DNA of 64,000 nt, taken from contig CAWBNY010000003.1 of the NCBI GenBank assembly GCA_963790325.1, positions 496,001-560,000 of the forward strand, given 5' to 3'. This DNA is from JAXDMK01 sp963790325. Lineage in GTDB: Bacteria; Actinomycetota; Acidimicrobiia; Acidimicrobiales; AC-14. How positions within the stretch are numbered: position 1 is the first letter of the stretch; every line of letters begins with the position of its first letter. Positions 32,290 through 41,100 of the stretch are shown here, piece by piece. A program made the translations under genes and the position numbers. The notes under the pieces were generated by a model, which was given only the letters and a program-made list of their open reading frames with translations, searched no databases and was not told the origin of the DNA.

Positions 32290-35200
32290 TCACAGGGTGA
32301 GGCTCGTCGTCCCACCTCCCACGAAGTGGACCACGATCGCGTAGCCGGTCGGCGCCGCATAAGCGTCGAACTCGAATCGCAACACGCCGAAGTCGCCGGC
32401 GGTCAGCGTGCGGTCGGCGACTTTGCCCTTCCAGGCGATGGCGCCGGGAACCGTCAGAGATGACACCGTCGCTTCCTGGTCGAAGAGGGTGGCGCCGTCG
32501 AGCTTCACCTTCTTGAGCTTGTTGTTGGAACCGACCGGCCAGGTGATGTCGATCGAGTCGATCACCTGGGCCGCCCCGAAGTTGGCGAGACCGATATCGA
32601 GGTTCTTGTCCTTGACGGTCGTGGTGGCCACCGCCACCTGGAAGCCGGACGGCGCGACCGGCGTGAACGCCTGGCCCTCGGACACGAAGGCACTGATCTC
32701 GATGATCACGGATGAGCCGAACTGCTGGCCGACGTAGAGCGGTTTCGAGCAGGAGGTGTCCACCTTGACCGTCTCGATCAGATGCCCGGCCCCGTCGTGT
32801 GCGTGGACGTAGATCTCCGATGGGAATCTGGACTGACCCGACTGCTGGGATGCGGTGGTGAAGCCCGCACCGGGTGCGACGGATCCGGCGAAGTAGACCT
32901 TGGCGTCGCCGTAGGTCGCATAGGCCTTGTCGGTGACCCGCACCTTGAGCACGGTGCCACCCTGGTTCAGGAACGTCAGCGCCTGGGGCTTCTTGCCGGC
33001 CGGGCAGGCTGATGTCCCCGATCCGCCCGACCCGCCCGAGGACGGGGTGTCGGCGTAGCCGACCAGTTTGACGTTCCCGAACTCGTCACCGAGTTGCAGC
33101 GGCTGGGAGCAGGATGTGTGGAAGGTGATGGACTGGAGCAGGGTGCCGCCCTGGTGGTCGAAGAGATACACGTAGGTCTGGCTGGAGAAGCTGCCGCCCG
33201 CGTTGGTGGCGTCTGCTACGAACGACGACCCCAGGACGACGTCGCCCGAGAAGTAGACCTTGGCGCCTGAGTCGCCGGCCGTCGCCTTATCCGTGACCTT
33301 GATGTACGCCGTCGGCGGGGCCGCGATCGACGCTGGGCTCACGCCCACCTTGCTCGGGTCCTGGCGGTGGTGGACGACGTTGGTGCCGGTGTACTGGAGC
33401 GTCAGCCGGATCGGCTTGTCATGGGTGTCGCATTGGTCGCCGGCCGGAAGGCTGCCGGTGTAGGAGCTCGGGTCCTGGGCCGAGAGCCCTGCGACCAGGA
33501 TCGTTCCCGACGCGCTCGCCCCGTCGGCCGTGACGGTGCCCACGTTCTGGTAGTGCCCGGTGGTGACGGTGCCGGCCGCCCGGAACAGCCACTGCTCACC
33601 CGGTTCGAGCTTGCCGTCGCCGTCGTCACCCGACACGAACGTGGCGGCGAAGTCGTCGCCGGGGATTCCCGGCGTGCCGTTGTCGTCGGCAACCGACACG
33701 TTCACCAGGGCAACCGACCCTGGGTTGGTGACCACGTAGTTCCAGGTCACCGGGTCCCCGATGTTGCCCGTGGCACCGTCGACCCCGAGGGCGGAGCTGG
33801 GCGGGGGGAGCGAGCCGGAGCCGGCCGGGTTCACGAAGCCGACCAGCTTCAGGGCTCCGAACTGGTCGCCGAGCAGTAGCGGTTGGGAGCACGAGGTGTG
33901 GATCATGATGGTCTGGCCGCCGACCATGACCGTGATGCTGGAACTGAACTGACCGCCGGACGAGGTCCCCTGGAGATCGACCGTGTCACCCACGCTGTCG
34001 AGGTTGGCGTCGCCGCTCACGGCGACGCTGCCGCTGGTCGCGACGACGAGAGCCGGCAGGGGCCCGACCGCTCCGGATGCCGAGGCCTTGCCGGAGGCCT
34101 GGGTGTTCACCGTGGCGGTCGTGTCACCGACGTAGGCGAAGGTGAGCTTCGTCGGCTTGGAACTGGATCCGTCGGGACCCTTGCAGACGTCGGCCCCCGT
34201 TATCGCCCTGGGGATGAGGGTGAGCTTGCTGATCGCGACCTTGGCGTCCACCAGGCCTGCGTCCCACGTCAGGTCGGTGGTGGCCGCGGGAAGGGTGATG
34301 TTCGCGGTCCGGCCCGTCGTACGGTTGGCGTCGGAGTCGACACCGTCGTCGCTGCCGGCGTCCGCCACCGTGAGCACGCGCCCGCCGGGGGCCAAGAACT
34401 CGACCACGTAGCAACCCGCGGCCAGCCCGGAGAAGAGGTAGGAGCCATCGGGCGCGGTCGTCATCGACGCCACGCTCGTGTTGTCACACCGGTAGAGGTG
34501 GACTGACACGCCGCCGACCCCGGGCTCGCCGGGGTCCTGGAGGCCGTCGGCATCGAGGTCGTCCCACACGAAGTTGCCCAGCTTGCCGGCGGACGACGGG
34601 GGGACGGTTGTGGAGGTGGTCGTGGTGGTCGGTCCGCCGGCCTGGTTGGTGAAGGTCAGCTCGTTGAAGCCGGCCCCGATCCTCACGCTTACGGTGGCGC
34701 CGGCTAGGTCGGGTCCTGCCGAGATGCGGTCGGGAGGCTGGACCGTGATGGCGGAAGCCTGAACTCCGGCGAACGGCTGCTCGGTGACGGTGACCACGGT
34801 GCCGATCGGGAACCAGGTGCCCACGCTGCAGTAGCCGCCCGGGGCCGGTCCGGCCGGAACCGTCTGGAACCCGCTGCCGACGGCGAAGGTGAACTGGGCG
34901 TTGGCGGCAACGCCGGAGCCGGCAACCTTGCAGATCTTGAGGCGGCCCTGGTCGATCTGGTTGCGGAAGGTCACCCGGGTCGTGCTCCCCGCCACGATGC
35001 TCACGTTCGCGATCCCTCCCGCGGAATCGAAGCCGAGGATGCGGTCGGGCGGCACGCTGTGGACGTAGGTGAGATGCAACCCGTCCCGGGCCTTCTCGGT
35101 GACCTGGACCGTGCCCTCGGGCGCGGGGAACTCGTCCGAGCAGGTGCCGACCCCCACGTCTGCAAAGCCGGGCAGACCCGACACCGTGAACCGGAACACG

Positions 35201-35670
35201 CCGGTGACGTCGGGGCTCTCCCCCTCCTTGCAGATCTGGATGCGGCCGGTGCTGCCCTCGACGCGGTTGGCGAAGTACACCACTGTCTGATCGGCCACGT
35301 CCCCGGCCACGACCAAGACGGTGGCGGTCGCCGATCCGAGATCGCTGTCGACCAGGCGGGTGACCGGCTCGGTGCGCACACCGCTGAGCTGGTAGCCGGG
35401 CTGGGCCACCTCGGCGACGGTGATGTCACCAGCCGGCACGGTGAGCAGCGGCGTGCAGCCACCGACCGGCGCGCTGACGGTCCCCAGCCCTGACACGGTG
35501 AAGCTGAAGATGCCGCTCACGCCCGGTCCGCTGGCTTCCTTGCACACCTCGAGGTAGCCGGTCGGGGATGAATGGGCTGCCACCGGGCCTACGAGCATGG
35601 CCATCATGCTCAGCGCCCCGAGGACTCCAAGGCGTCGGCGGCGGAACAACAAGAGTCTCTGCGGTCCCAT
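32290..35670 (-). CDS. Large secreted multidomain surface protein with SdrD-B-like domain
   Basis: 1126 residues. A signal peptide (LGVLGALSMMAMLVGPVAAH) is followed by three related beta-modules, each opening with a Cys motif (YLEVCKEASGPGVSGIF, IQICKEGESPDVTGVF, LKICKVAGSG). A Thr-rich linker and one SdrD-B-like module come next (LGNFVWDDLDADGLQDPGEP). Then three copies of a module ending TSCSQPLLLGDQFGALKLVG or similar follow, with one DUF11-like insert (VTWNYVVTNPGSVALVNVSV) between them. No LPxTG or C-terminal anchor is seen. It is divergent from a paralogue at 36109. A structural or adhesive role at the surface is inferred. Confidence 0.8.
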   Translation of the reverse strand: MGPQRLLLFRRRRLGVLGALSMMAMLVGPVAAHSSPTGYLEVCKEASGPGVSGIFSFTVSGLGTVSAPVGGCTPLLTVPAGDITVAEVAQPGYQLSGVRTEPVTRLVDSDLGSATATVLVVAGDVADQTVVYFANRVEGSTGRIQICKEGESPDVTGVFRFTVSGLPGFADVGVGTCSDEFPAPEGTVQVTEKARDGLHLTYVHSVPPDRILGFDSAGGIANVSIVAGSTTRVTFRNQIDQGRLKICKVAGSGVAANAQFTFAVGSGFQTVPAGPAPGGYCSVGTWFPIGTVVTVTEQPFAGVQASAITVQPPDRISAGPDLAGATVSVRIGAGFNELTFTNQAGGPTTTTTSTTVPPSSAGKLGNFVWDDLDADGLQDPGEPGVGGVSVHLYRCDNTSVASMTTAPDGSYLFSGLAAGCYVVEFLAPGGRVLTVADAGSDDGVDSDANRTTGRTANITLPAATTDLTWDAGLVDAKVAISKLTLIPRAITGADVCKGPDGSSSKPTKLTFAYVGDTTATVNTQASGKASASGAVGPLPALVVATSGSVAVSGDANLDSVGDTVDLQGTSSGGQFSSSITVMVGGQTIMIHTSCSQPLLLGDQFGALKLVGFVNPAGSGSLPPPSSALGVDGATGNIGDPVTWNYVVTNPGSVALVNVSVADDNGTPGIPGDDFAATFVSGDDGDGKLEPGEQWLFRAAGTVTTGHYQNVGTVTADGASASGTILVAGLSAQDPSSYTGSLPAGDQCDTHDKPIRLTLQYTGTNVVHHRQDPSKVGVSPASIAAPPTAYIKVTDKATAGDSGAKVYFSGDVVLGSSFVADATNAGGSFSSQTYVYLFDHQGGTLLQSITFHTSCSQPLQLGDEFGNVKLVGYADTPSSGGSGGSGTSACPAGKKPQALTFLNQGGTVLKVRVTDKAYATYGDAKVYFAGSVAPGAGFTTASQQSGQSRFPSEIYVHAHDGAGHLIETVKVDTSCSKPLYVGQQFGSSVIIEISAFVSEGQAFTPVAPSGFQVAVATTTVKDKNLDIGLANFGAAQVIDSIDITWPVGSNNKLKKVKLDGATLFDQEATVSSLTVPGAIAWKGKVADRTLTAGDFGVLRFEFDAYAAPTGYAIVVHFVGGGTTSLTL

Positions 35671-35704
35671 CTCGGGCCCCTCGCTTCCCCAGGAATCCAG
35701 ATTC

Positions 35705-35728
35705 GAAAGCGACGGATTATCCGCTTTC
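35705..35728 (-). promoter_or_regulatory. Inverted repeat in the leader of the 1126-residue protein gene
   Basis: Arms GAAAGCG (35705-35711) and CGCTTTC (35722-35728) flank a 10-base loop. The loop and arm contain GACGGATT, the complement of the AATCCGTC motif seen at other promoters of the locus. It lies between the -10-like box and the start codon, so it could be an RNA hairpin or an operator. Confidence 0.5.
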
Positions 35729-36052
35729 TCGGATTCAGCGGAACTATAGCCTCACCCGCCGCCGCTCAAAACGACTCCTTCGGCGGGTTGGTCGAAGTCG
35801 ACAAAGGCGGAGGGCGGCGGCGAGGCGGCGTGGGCCAGGCAGGCCCGGCACCGTTCGACGGCGCCCTACGAATCAGTCCGGCTCGTCGGTCGCCTTCGGG
35901 GGACCCGATCGACGGTGACCCGGTCCGTACCTCCCGGTTCTCCTCCACCCCCCTCCGATCGCGATGCCGACAACCCGGTGCGTTGTGTTGCCGCCCGTGG
36001 GATCAGGTGTTAGTTTCGGCTATATCGGACAGACTTGGTAAAACCGACAGAG

Positions 36053-36071
36053 GGCTGCGTTTTGCGCAGCC
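36053..36071 (+). promoter_or_regulatory. Leader hairpin upstream of the 556-residue surface protein gene
   Basis: GGCTGCG (36053-36059) pairs with CGCAGCC (36065-36071) around a TTTTG loop, 37 bases before the start codon. There is no T-run, so it is not a simple terminator. A role in mRNA stability or translation is possible. Confidence 0.5.
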
Positions 36072-36108
36072 TCTCGCCATCTCGTCCGCCGGCTGGGGGA
36101 GATCGAAG

Positions 36109-37779
36109 ATGACGCGAACAGCGGATGATGTCTCGACGGGTCGGGCGACTCTCGTACTGGCTCTCGCCGTCAGCGTCCTCATCGCGGTGCTCCCGGGCTG
36201 GTCGTCGGCCCAGACGCCCCCGATGGGCCACCTCGAGGTGTGCAAGGAGAGCGAGGGCACGGGCGTCACGGGTGTTTTCGTGTTCCAGGTCTCCGGGTTC
36301 GCCGGCACCGTCAGCGCACCCGTCGGATCGTGCGCCGGGCTCATGACCCTCCCCGCCGGGCCGGTGTCGATCACCGAGGTGGCCCAGCCGGGGTACGTCC
36401 TCAGCGGAGTACGCACTGAGCCGTTCGACCGGCTGGTGGCCGCCGATCTGGGGGCGGGCCGCGCCACCGTCACGGTTGTGGCCGGTGACGCCTCGCTCCA
36501 GACCATCGCCTACTTCAGCAACCGAGTGGGGTCGGACACCACGACGACCACGACCAGCACCACCAGCACCACCAGCACCACCAGCACCACTGTGTCGCCA
36601 ACGACGGTGCCGGGAGCGACAACGACCGTGCCCGGTGAGACCGGGGCGATTCAGATCTGCAGCGAGGCTGCAGGCCCCGCGGTCACCGGTGCCTTCGACT
36701 ACACCGTGTCGTCCCTGACCGGCAGCTTCACGGTGCCCGTCGGCCAGTGCTCAGCGGATCTCCCGGCACCGGTCGGGGTGCCGAGGGTGAACGAGACGCC
36801 GCGCCCCGGCTTCGTGCTGGAGGCCGTCTCGACCGAACCGGTCGGCGCCCTCCTCGGGTACGACACTGGCCTGCTGGCCGCCGACGTGACCATCATCGCC
36901 GGACAGACGACCCGCGTGATCTTTCGCAACCAGGTCGTCCAGGGTCGTATGAAGGTCTGCCAGATCGCCGGCGAAGGGGTTGCCGTCCACACAGTGTTCA
37001 CCTTCGAGTTCGGCGGCGGCTTCCTCACCGTCCCGGCCGGGCCGGCGGACCAGGGTGGCTACTGCACCGTCGACGGCCTCTACCCCGTGGGCACCGTGCT
37101 CACCGTCGTTCAATCGCCCGTACCCGACGTCGTGGTGTCGGCGATAACCGTCGCGCCGTCCGATCGCATCGTCGGCACGCCTGACCTTCCCGGGGGGCAG
37201 GTGACGGTCGAGGTCGGTACCGATATCACCGAGGTCACCTTCACCGACCGTTCCACGAGTCCCGTCCCGCCGACCACGACGACCACGACGACCACAATCA
37301 CCACAACCACCACAACCACCGTGCCGCCCGGCACCGGCTGCACCTACACCCAGGGCTTCTACAAGAACCACGGCCACGTGGTCGCCTCGTTGATCGCTGG
37401 CAACGGGGAGACTCTCGCCGTCGGCGGCACCTCCCTCACCGCGGCCCAGGTCCAATCGCTGCTGAAGCGGTCGGTCTCGGGCAACTACCTGGTGGCGCTG
37501 ATGCATCAGCTCGTCATCGCTCGGCTGAACGATCTCGGCGGGGCGAGCGTACCCCCGGCCGTCGCCGGCTCCGTCGCCGCCGCCGACATCCTGGTGGCTG
37601 AGCGTGGCGGCCCGCACTACGGGACCGCGGGACCCACGAATTCCGTCACCCACAACGGCACGACGTACACCGCCAGCCACCTGAACGACACCCTCGACCG
37701 CTACAACCAGGGACAGTCCAAGGGTGGCCCCCGCCACTGCGACGACGATGACGACGGGAGGGGCGGGAAGGGGCGATAA
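36109..37779 (+). CDS. Secreted surface protein, paralogue of 32290-35670
   Basis: 556 residues. A signal peptide (LVLALAVSVLIAVLPGWSSA) is followed by three Cys-motif beta-modules (HLEVCKESEGTGVTGVFVF, IQICSEAAGPAVTGAF, MKVCQIAGEGVAVHTVF) like those of the divergent protein. Thr-rich linkers separate modules 1 and 2 and follow module 3. The C-terminus is a different domain (CTYTQGFYKNHGHVVASLIA, then SLLKRSVSGNYLVALMHQLV), the YTQGFYKNH type seen in many secreted bacterial proteins. It ends in an acidic/Gly tail. GGGGGA precedes ATG 36109. The TAA at 37777 may be a late mutation (see findings). Function is unknown. Confidence 0.8.
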   Translation: MTRTADDVSTGRATLVLALAVSVLIAVLPGWSSAQTPPMGHLEVCKESEGTGVTGVFVFQVSGFAGTVSAPVGSCAGLMTLPAGPVSITEVAQPGYVLSGVRTEPFDRLVAADLGAGRATVTVVAGDASLQTIAYFSNRVGSDTTTTTTSTTSTTSTTSTTVSPTTVPGATTTVPGETGAIQICSEAAGPAVTGAFDYTVSSLTGSFTVPVGQCSADLPAPVGVPRVNETPRPGFVLEAVSTEPVGALLGYDTGLLAADVTIIAGQTTRVIFRNQVVQGRMKVCQIAGEGVAVHTVFTFEFGGGFLTVPAGPADQGGYCTVDGLYPVGTVLTVVQSPVPDVVVSAITVAPSDRIVGTPDLPGGQVTVEVGTDITEVTFTDRSTSPVPPTTTTTTTTITTTTTTTVPPGTGCTYTQGFYKNHGHVVASLIAGNGETLAVGGTSLTAAQVQSLLKRSVSGNYLVALMHQLVIARLNDLGGASVPPAVAGSVAAADILVAERGGPHYGTAGPTNSVTHNGTTYTASHLNDTLDRYNQGQSKGGPRHCDDDDDGRGGKGR

Positions 37780-38100
37780 GGCGACAAGGACGGGAAGGAC
37801 GACGACCACGGTAAGAGCCGGCGAGGACGGTCACGACGATGACCGAGGGCCTCAGGCCGAACCCCGCACCACCGTGCCCACCCCGGCTGACGCCACCGTC
37901 TCGCCGTGGGGCGACGACGGCGGGGACCCTTTGCGGCATGGCGGGCCCGAAACGTGCCGGCCCACGTGGCCGACATCCCCAGCGTCCCTGACACCCTGCG
38001 CCAGCGATTCCAGAGGCACGGGAAGACCCCTCGCTGAGCCGCGCCCGCTAAGCGGGTCCGAGGAGCGCGGTGCTCAGGGGAGGTCAGGCGTCCTGCGCCG
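37780..38100. other. Convergent intergenic stretch
   Basis: 321 bases between two converging genes. The first 60 bases continue the reading frame of the upstream gene as a Lys/Asp/Arg-rich tail to TGA at 37840. CCCGCTAAGCGGG at 38044-38056 can form a small hairpin but lacks a T-tract. No other gene is convincing. Confidence 0.5.
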
Positions 38101-41100
38101 TCAGGACACGGTCACGTCGTCGATGTAGATCACGTCACCTGGCAACCCCGAGGCGTTGGTCAGATCGACGCCGACGCGTGTCGTGCCTACCGGCGCGGTC
38201 GCCGGGACGGACACCTCGGACCACGAGGCCCCCACAGGGTGGTCGATGGCGTCCGCCCCCAGCACAGTCCCGTCATCGGATCGCCAGGTGACGGTCATCG
38301 TGACCGAGAGCCCTGACCCGGCGCCGGTCAGGGCTGAGAACCCGATGGAGTGGGGACCGGGCGCGGCTTCGAACCCGGGATGGTTGGCCAGGGTGACGCC
38401 CCAGCCGTCGGGCGCGGTGACCTCGACCCGAAGGCTGCGGCTTCCGGAGTGGGCGTGCTCGCTGGACGACGACACCGCAGACGAGAACCAAGGCGACCAT
38501 TGTCCGACGCCGCCCTCGAGGGTGGCGGTGTCGGGGTCCAGGAGGCCGGTGGACGGCGGTGGGGGCGGCGGCTGCTCGGCACTGGCTTCCACGAGCACGT
38601 CGTCGAGGTAGACGACGTCGCCCGCCAGACCAGAGGAGTGGACGAAGTCGACCGCCACCCGGGCGGTCCCCTCCGGCGCGGAGACCACGGCCGTGGCTCG
38701 GGCCCAGGTGGCACCCAGGCTCAGGCTGACCTGGTCGGTCGCCAGCGTCGTGCCGGACGGGTCGCGCCAGTGGACCCGCATGGTGGCCGACGGCGCGCCA
38801 CCGGCGCCCCTCATGGCCCAGAAGGAGATCCTCTTGTCGCCGGCGGTGGTGGCGAACCCGGGGTAGTTGGACTGCGTCACCCCCCATCCGAAGGCGGACG
38901 TGACCCGCACCTCGAGGCTGTGGCTGCCGCCGTGCGCCTGCGCGCTCGACCGGGATACCTCGGTCGCGAACCACGCCACCCAGGTACCCAACCCTGCCTC
39001 CAGCGTGGCGGTGTCCTCGTCGAGGGCGCCCGGCGGTGGTGGGGGCGGTGGGGGCGGGGCGGCCAGGCTGGTGGCCACCGAGATGTCGTCGAGGTAGACC
39101 ACGTCGCCCACCCCACCCGCCGAGTGGGAGAAGTCGACGCCGAAGAGGGCGGTGCCCGGGGGGGCGGCGACGACCGCCATCGCCTGGGCCCACGCCGGGC
39201 CCAGGGGCAGGGTCACCACATCGGTGCCCAGCGCAGCGCCGCCGGAGTCCCTCCAGTGGACGCTCATGGTCGCCGACAGCCCACTCCCCGCGCCGGCCTT
39301 GCCCCAGAAGGAGATCGCCTTGTCGCCCGGCGTGGCCTCGAAGCCGGGGAAGTTGCTCTGGGTGACGCCCCATCCATGGGCCGCGGTGACGTCGACCTGC
39401 AGGCTGTGGCTGCCGCCGTGGGCCTCCTCCGTGGATCGGGACACGGCGGCGGAGAACCACGGCACCCAGGTGCCCAGAGATCCCTCGAGGGAGGCGGTGT
39501 CGTCCGGGATGTCGTTGGTGGATGGCGGTTCGTCGCCCACGACGAAGTCGTCGACGAACAGGGAGCTGCCGGCCGTGCCGGTGCCGCTGGTCAGCTCGAG
39601 GGTGACCCGGGCGGTGCCGGCCGGGGCGACCACGTGGGCGATCGCCTGCTGCCACCCGTCGGTGAGGGCGGGGACGGCGGCGCGATCGACCTGGAGGTCG
39701 GCGCCGGATGCGTCCCGCCACCTGACCGTGAGATCGACCCCGCTGCCGGGTGCGACCCCTGCCCCCGCCCGGGCCCAGAAGCTGACCGCCTTGGCCCCGG
39801 GGGTGGCCGGAAAGCCGGGGTGGTTCTGGAGGTTGAGGCCCCAGAACTGGTCGCCGATGTCGACCTGGAGGCTGCGTGCTCCCCCGTGGGCCTGGGCCAT
39901 GGTTCGGGTCATGGTGGCGGAGAACCACGGCGCCCACTGCCCGGCCGATCCCTCGAAACCGGAGGTGTTGCCATCGAGGTGGTTGGTGACCTGGCCGGGC
40001 GGGCCCGGATCGAAGGTGCTCCCCCCGTCCTGGAGGTAGGGCGAAGCTCGCCACGACGCGAAGTCGAGGATGCGGCCCGGCTCGAAAGGCGTGTAGCTCC
40101 AGTCGCCGACGTAGCGGTTGCCGGCGAAGTGGTTCCTCTGGCCGAAGGTGACCGCGGTCTGCACCGTCGTGCCCGAGTACGGAGACCAGGTCGGCGACGT
40201 GCCGAAGCTTCCCAGCAGGCCCTGCTGGCCACACGGTGTGCCGTTGCACCCGATCGCCGACTTGTTCAACCGGAAGTCGTTGTCGGCCACGGCGATGTTC
40301 TTCGTCTTCCACCGGCAGTCGTTGAAGTAGGGGGCCGAGTCGATCGTGCCCTCCACGCACGTCGCGGGCGACGCCGCCCCGACCAGGCTGCACGGACCGT
40401 CGGGGGACGATCCGCAGAAGCGGTTGGCGTCCTCCCAGAGCACCACCCCACCCCAGTTGTCCTCCATGAAGTTGCCGATGATCCGGAGGGTGCCGTAGAT
40501 GCCGTCGTTGAGCCTGGGCTCGCCACCGCTCTCGGCGACGAAGATGGCCCCGACGGGAAAGTTGTCGCCCCGGGCGGCGAAGGCGGCGCCCTCGACCAGC
40601 GCGTTGCGCTTGAGGGTGTTGGACACGATGCGGGCGTTGTAGCTCAGCTCGTACTGGATGCCGACGCCGTCGTTGTCGTTCAGGTAGTTGTGGGCGATGA
40701 GGAACCCGACGTTGTTGGTGTCGGCCCACAGACCCGGCCCCCGGTTGTGGTGGACCCAGTTGCCGGTGGCCTCGACACCGGACGACTTCCAGAACTTGCC
40801 CGCCCCGCTGCAACCGCAGCCGGGCATCGCCCCCTCCCAGTCGTCGGTGTTGTTCCGGGCGATCTCGTTGCGGTCGAGGACGACGCCGACCGCCTCGAAC
40901 ACGTTGAACCCGTACTGCCCGTTGTCGACCAGGCAGTTGTGGCGGACCACGTTGCCGGAGCCGACCACCACGCCGGCACCCGCGTTTTCGCGGATGGTGT
41001 TGTTCTCCACCGTCCATCCGGTGGCGTGCTCGTAGTTGACTGCGCCGTGGTTGAGCTGGGTGCCGGCCGCCCCGAAGCCCTGGACGGTGAGGTGGCGCAA

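Larger units (their letters stand above)
35671..36108. other. Divergent intergenic region between two surface-protein genes
   Basis: 438 bases without a convincing gene. Toward the left gene it holds a TATAGT -10-like box (minus strand, 35743-35748) and a leader inverted repeat (35705-35728). Toward the right gene it holds TATATC near 36021-36026, the AAACCGAC motif at 36041-36048 and a leader hairpin (36053-36071). The middle (about 35760-36000) shows nothing recognisable. Confidence 0.6.

Noticed and set aside
38044..38056. CCCGCTAAGCGGG as a terminator
   Set aside because: It has no T-tract on either side and a short stem. It is recorded only as part of the intergenic stretch.
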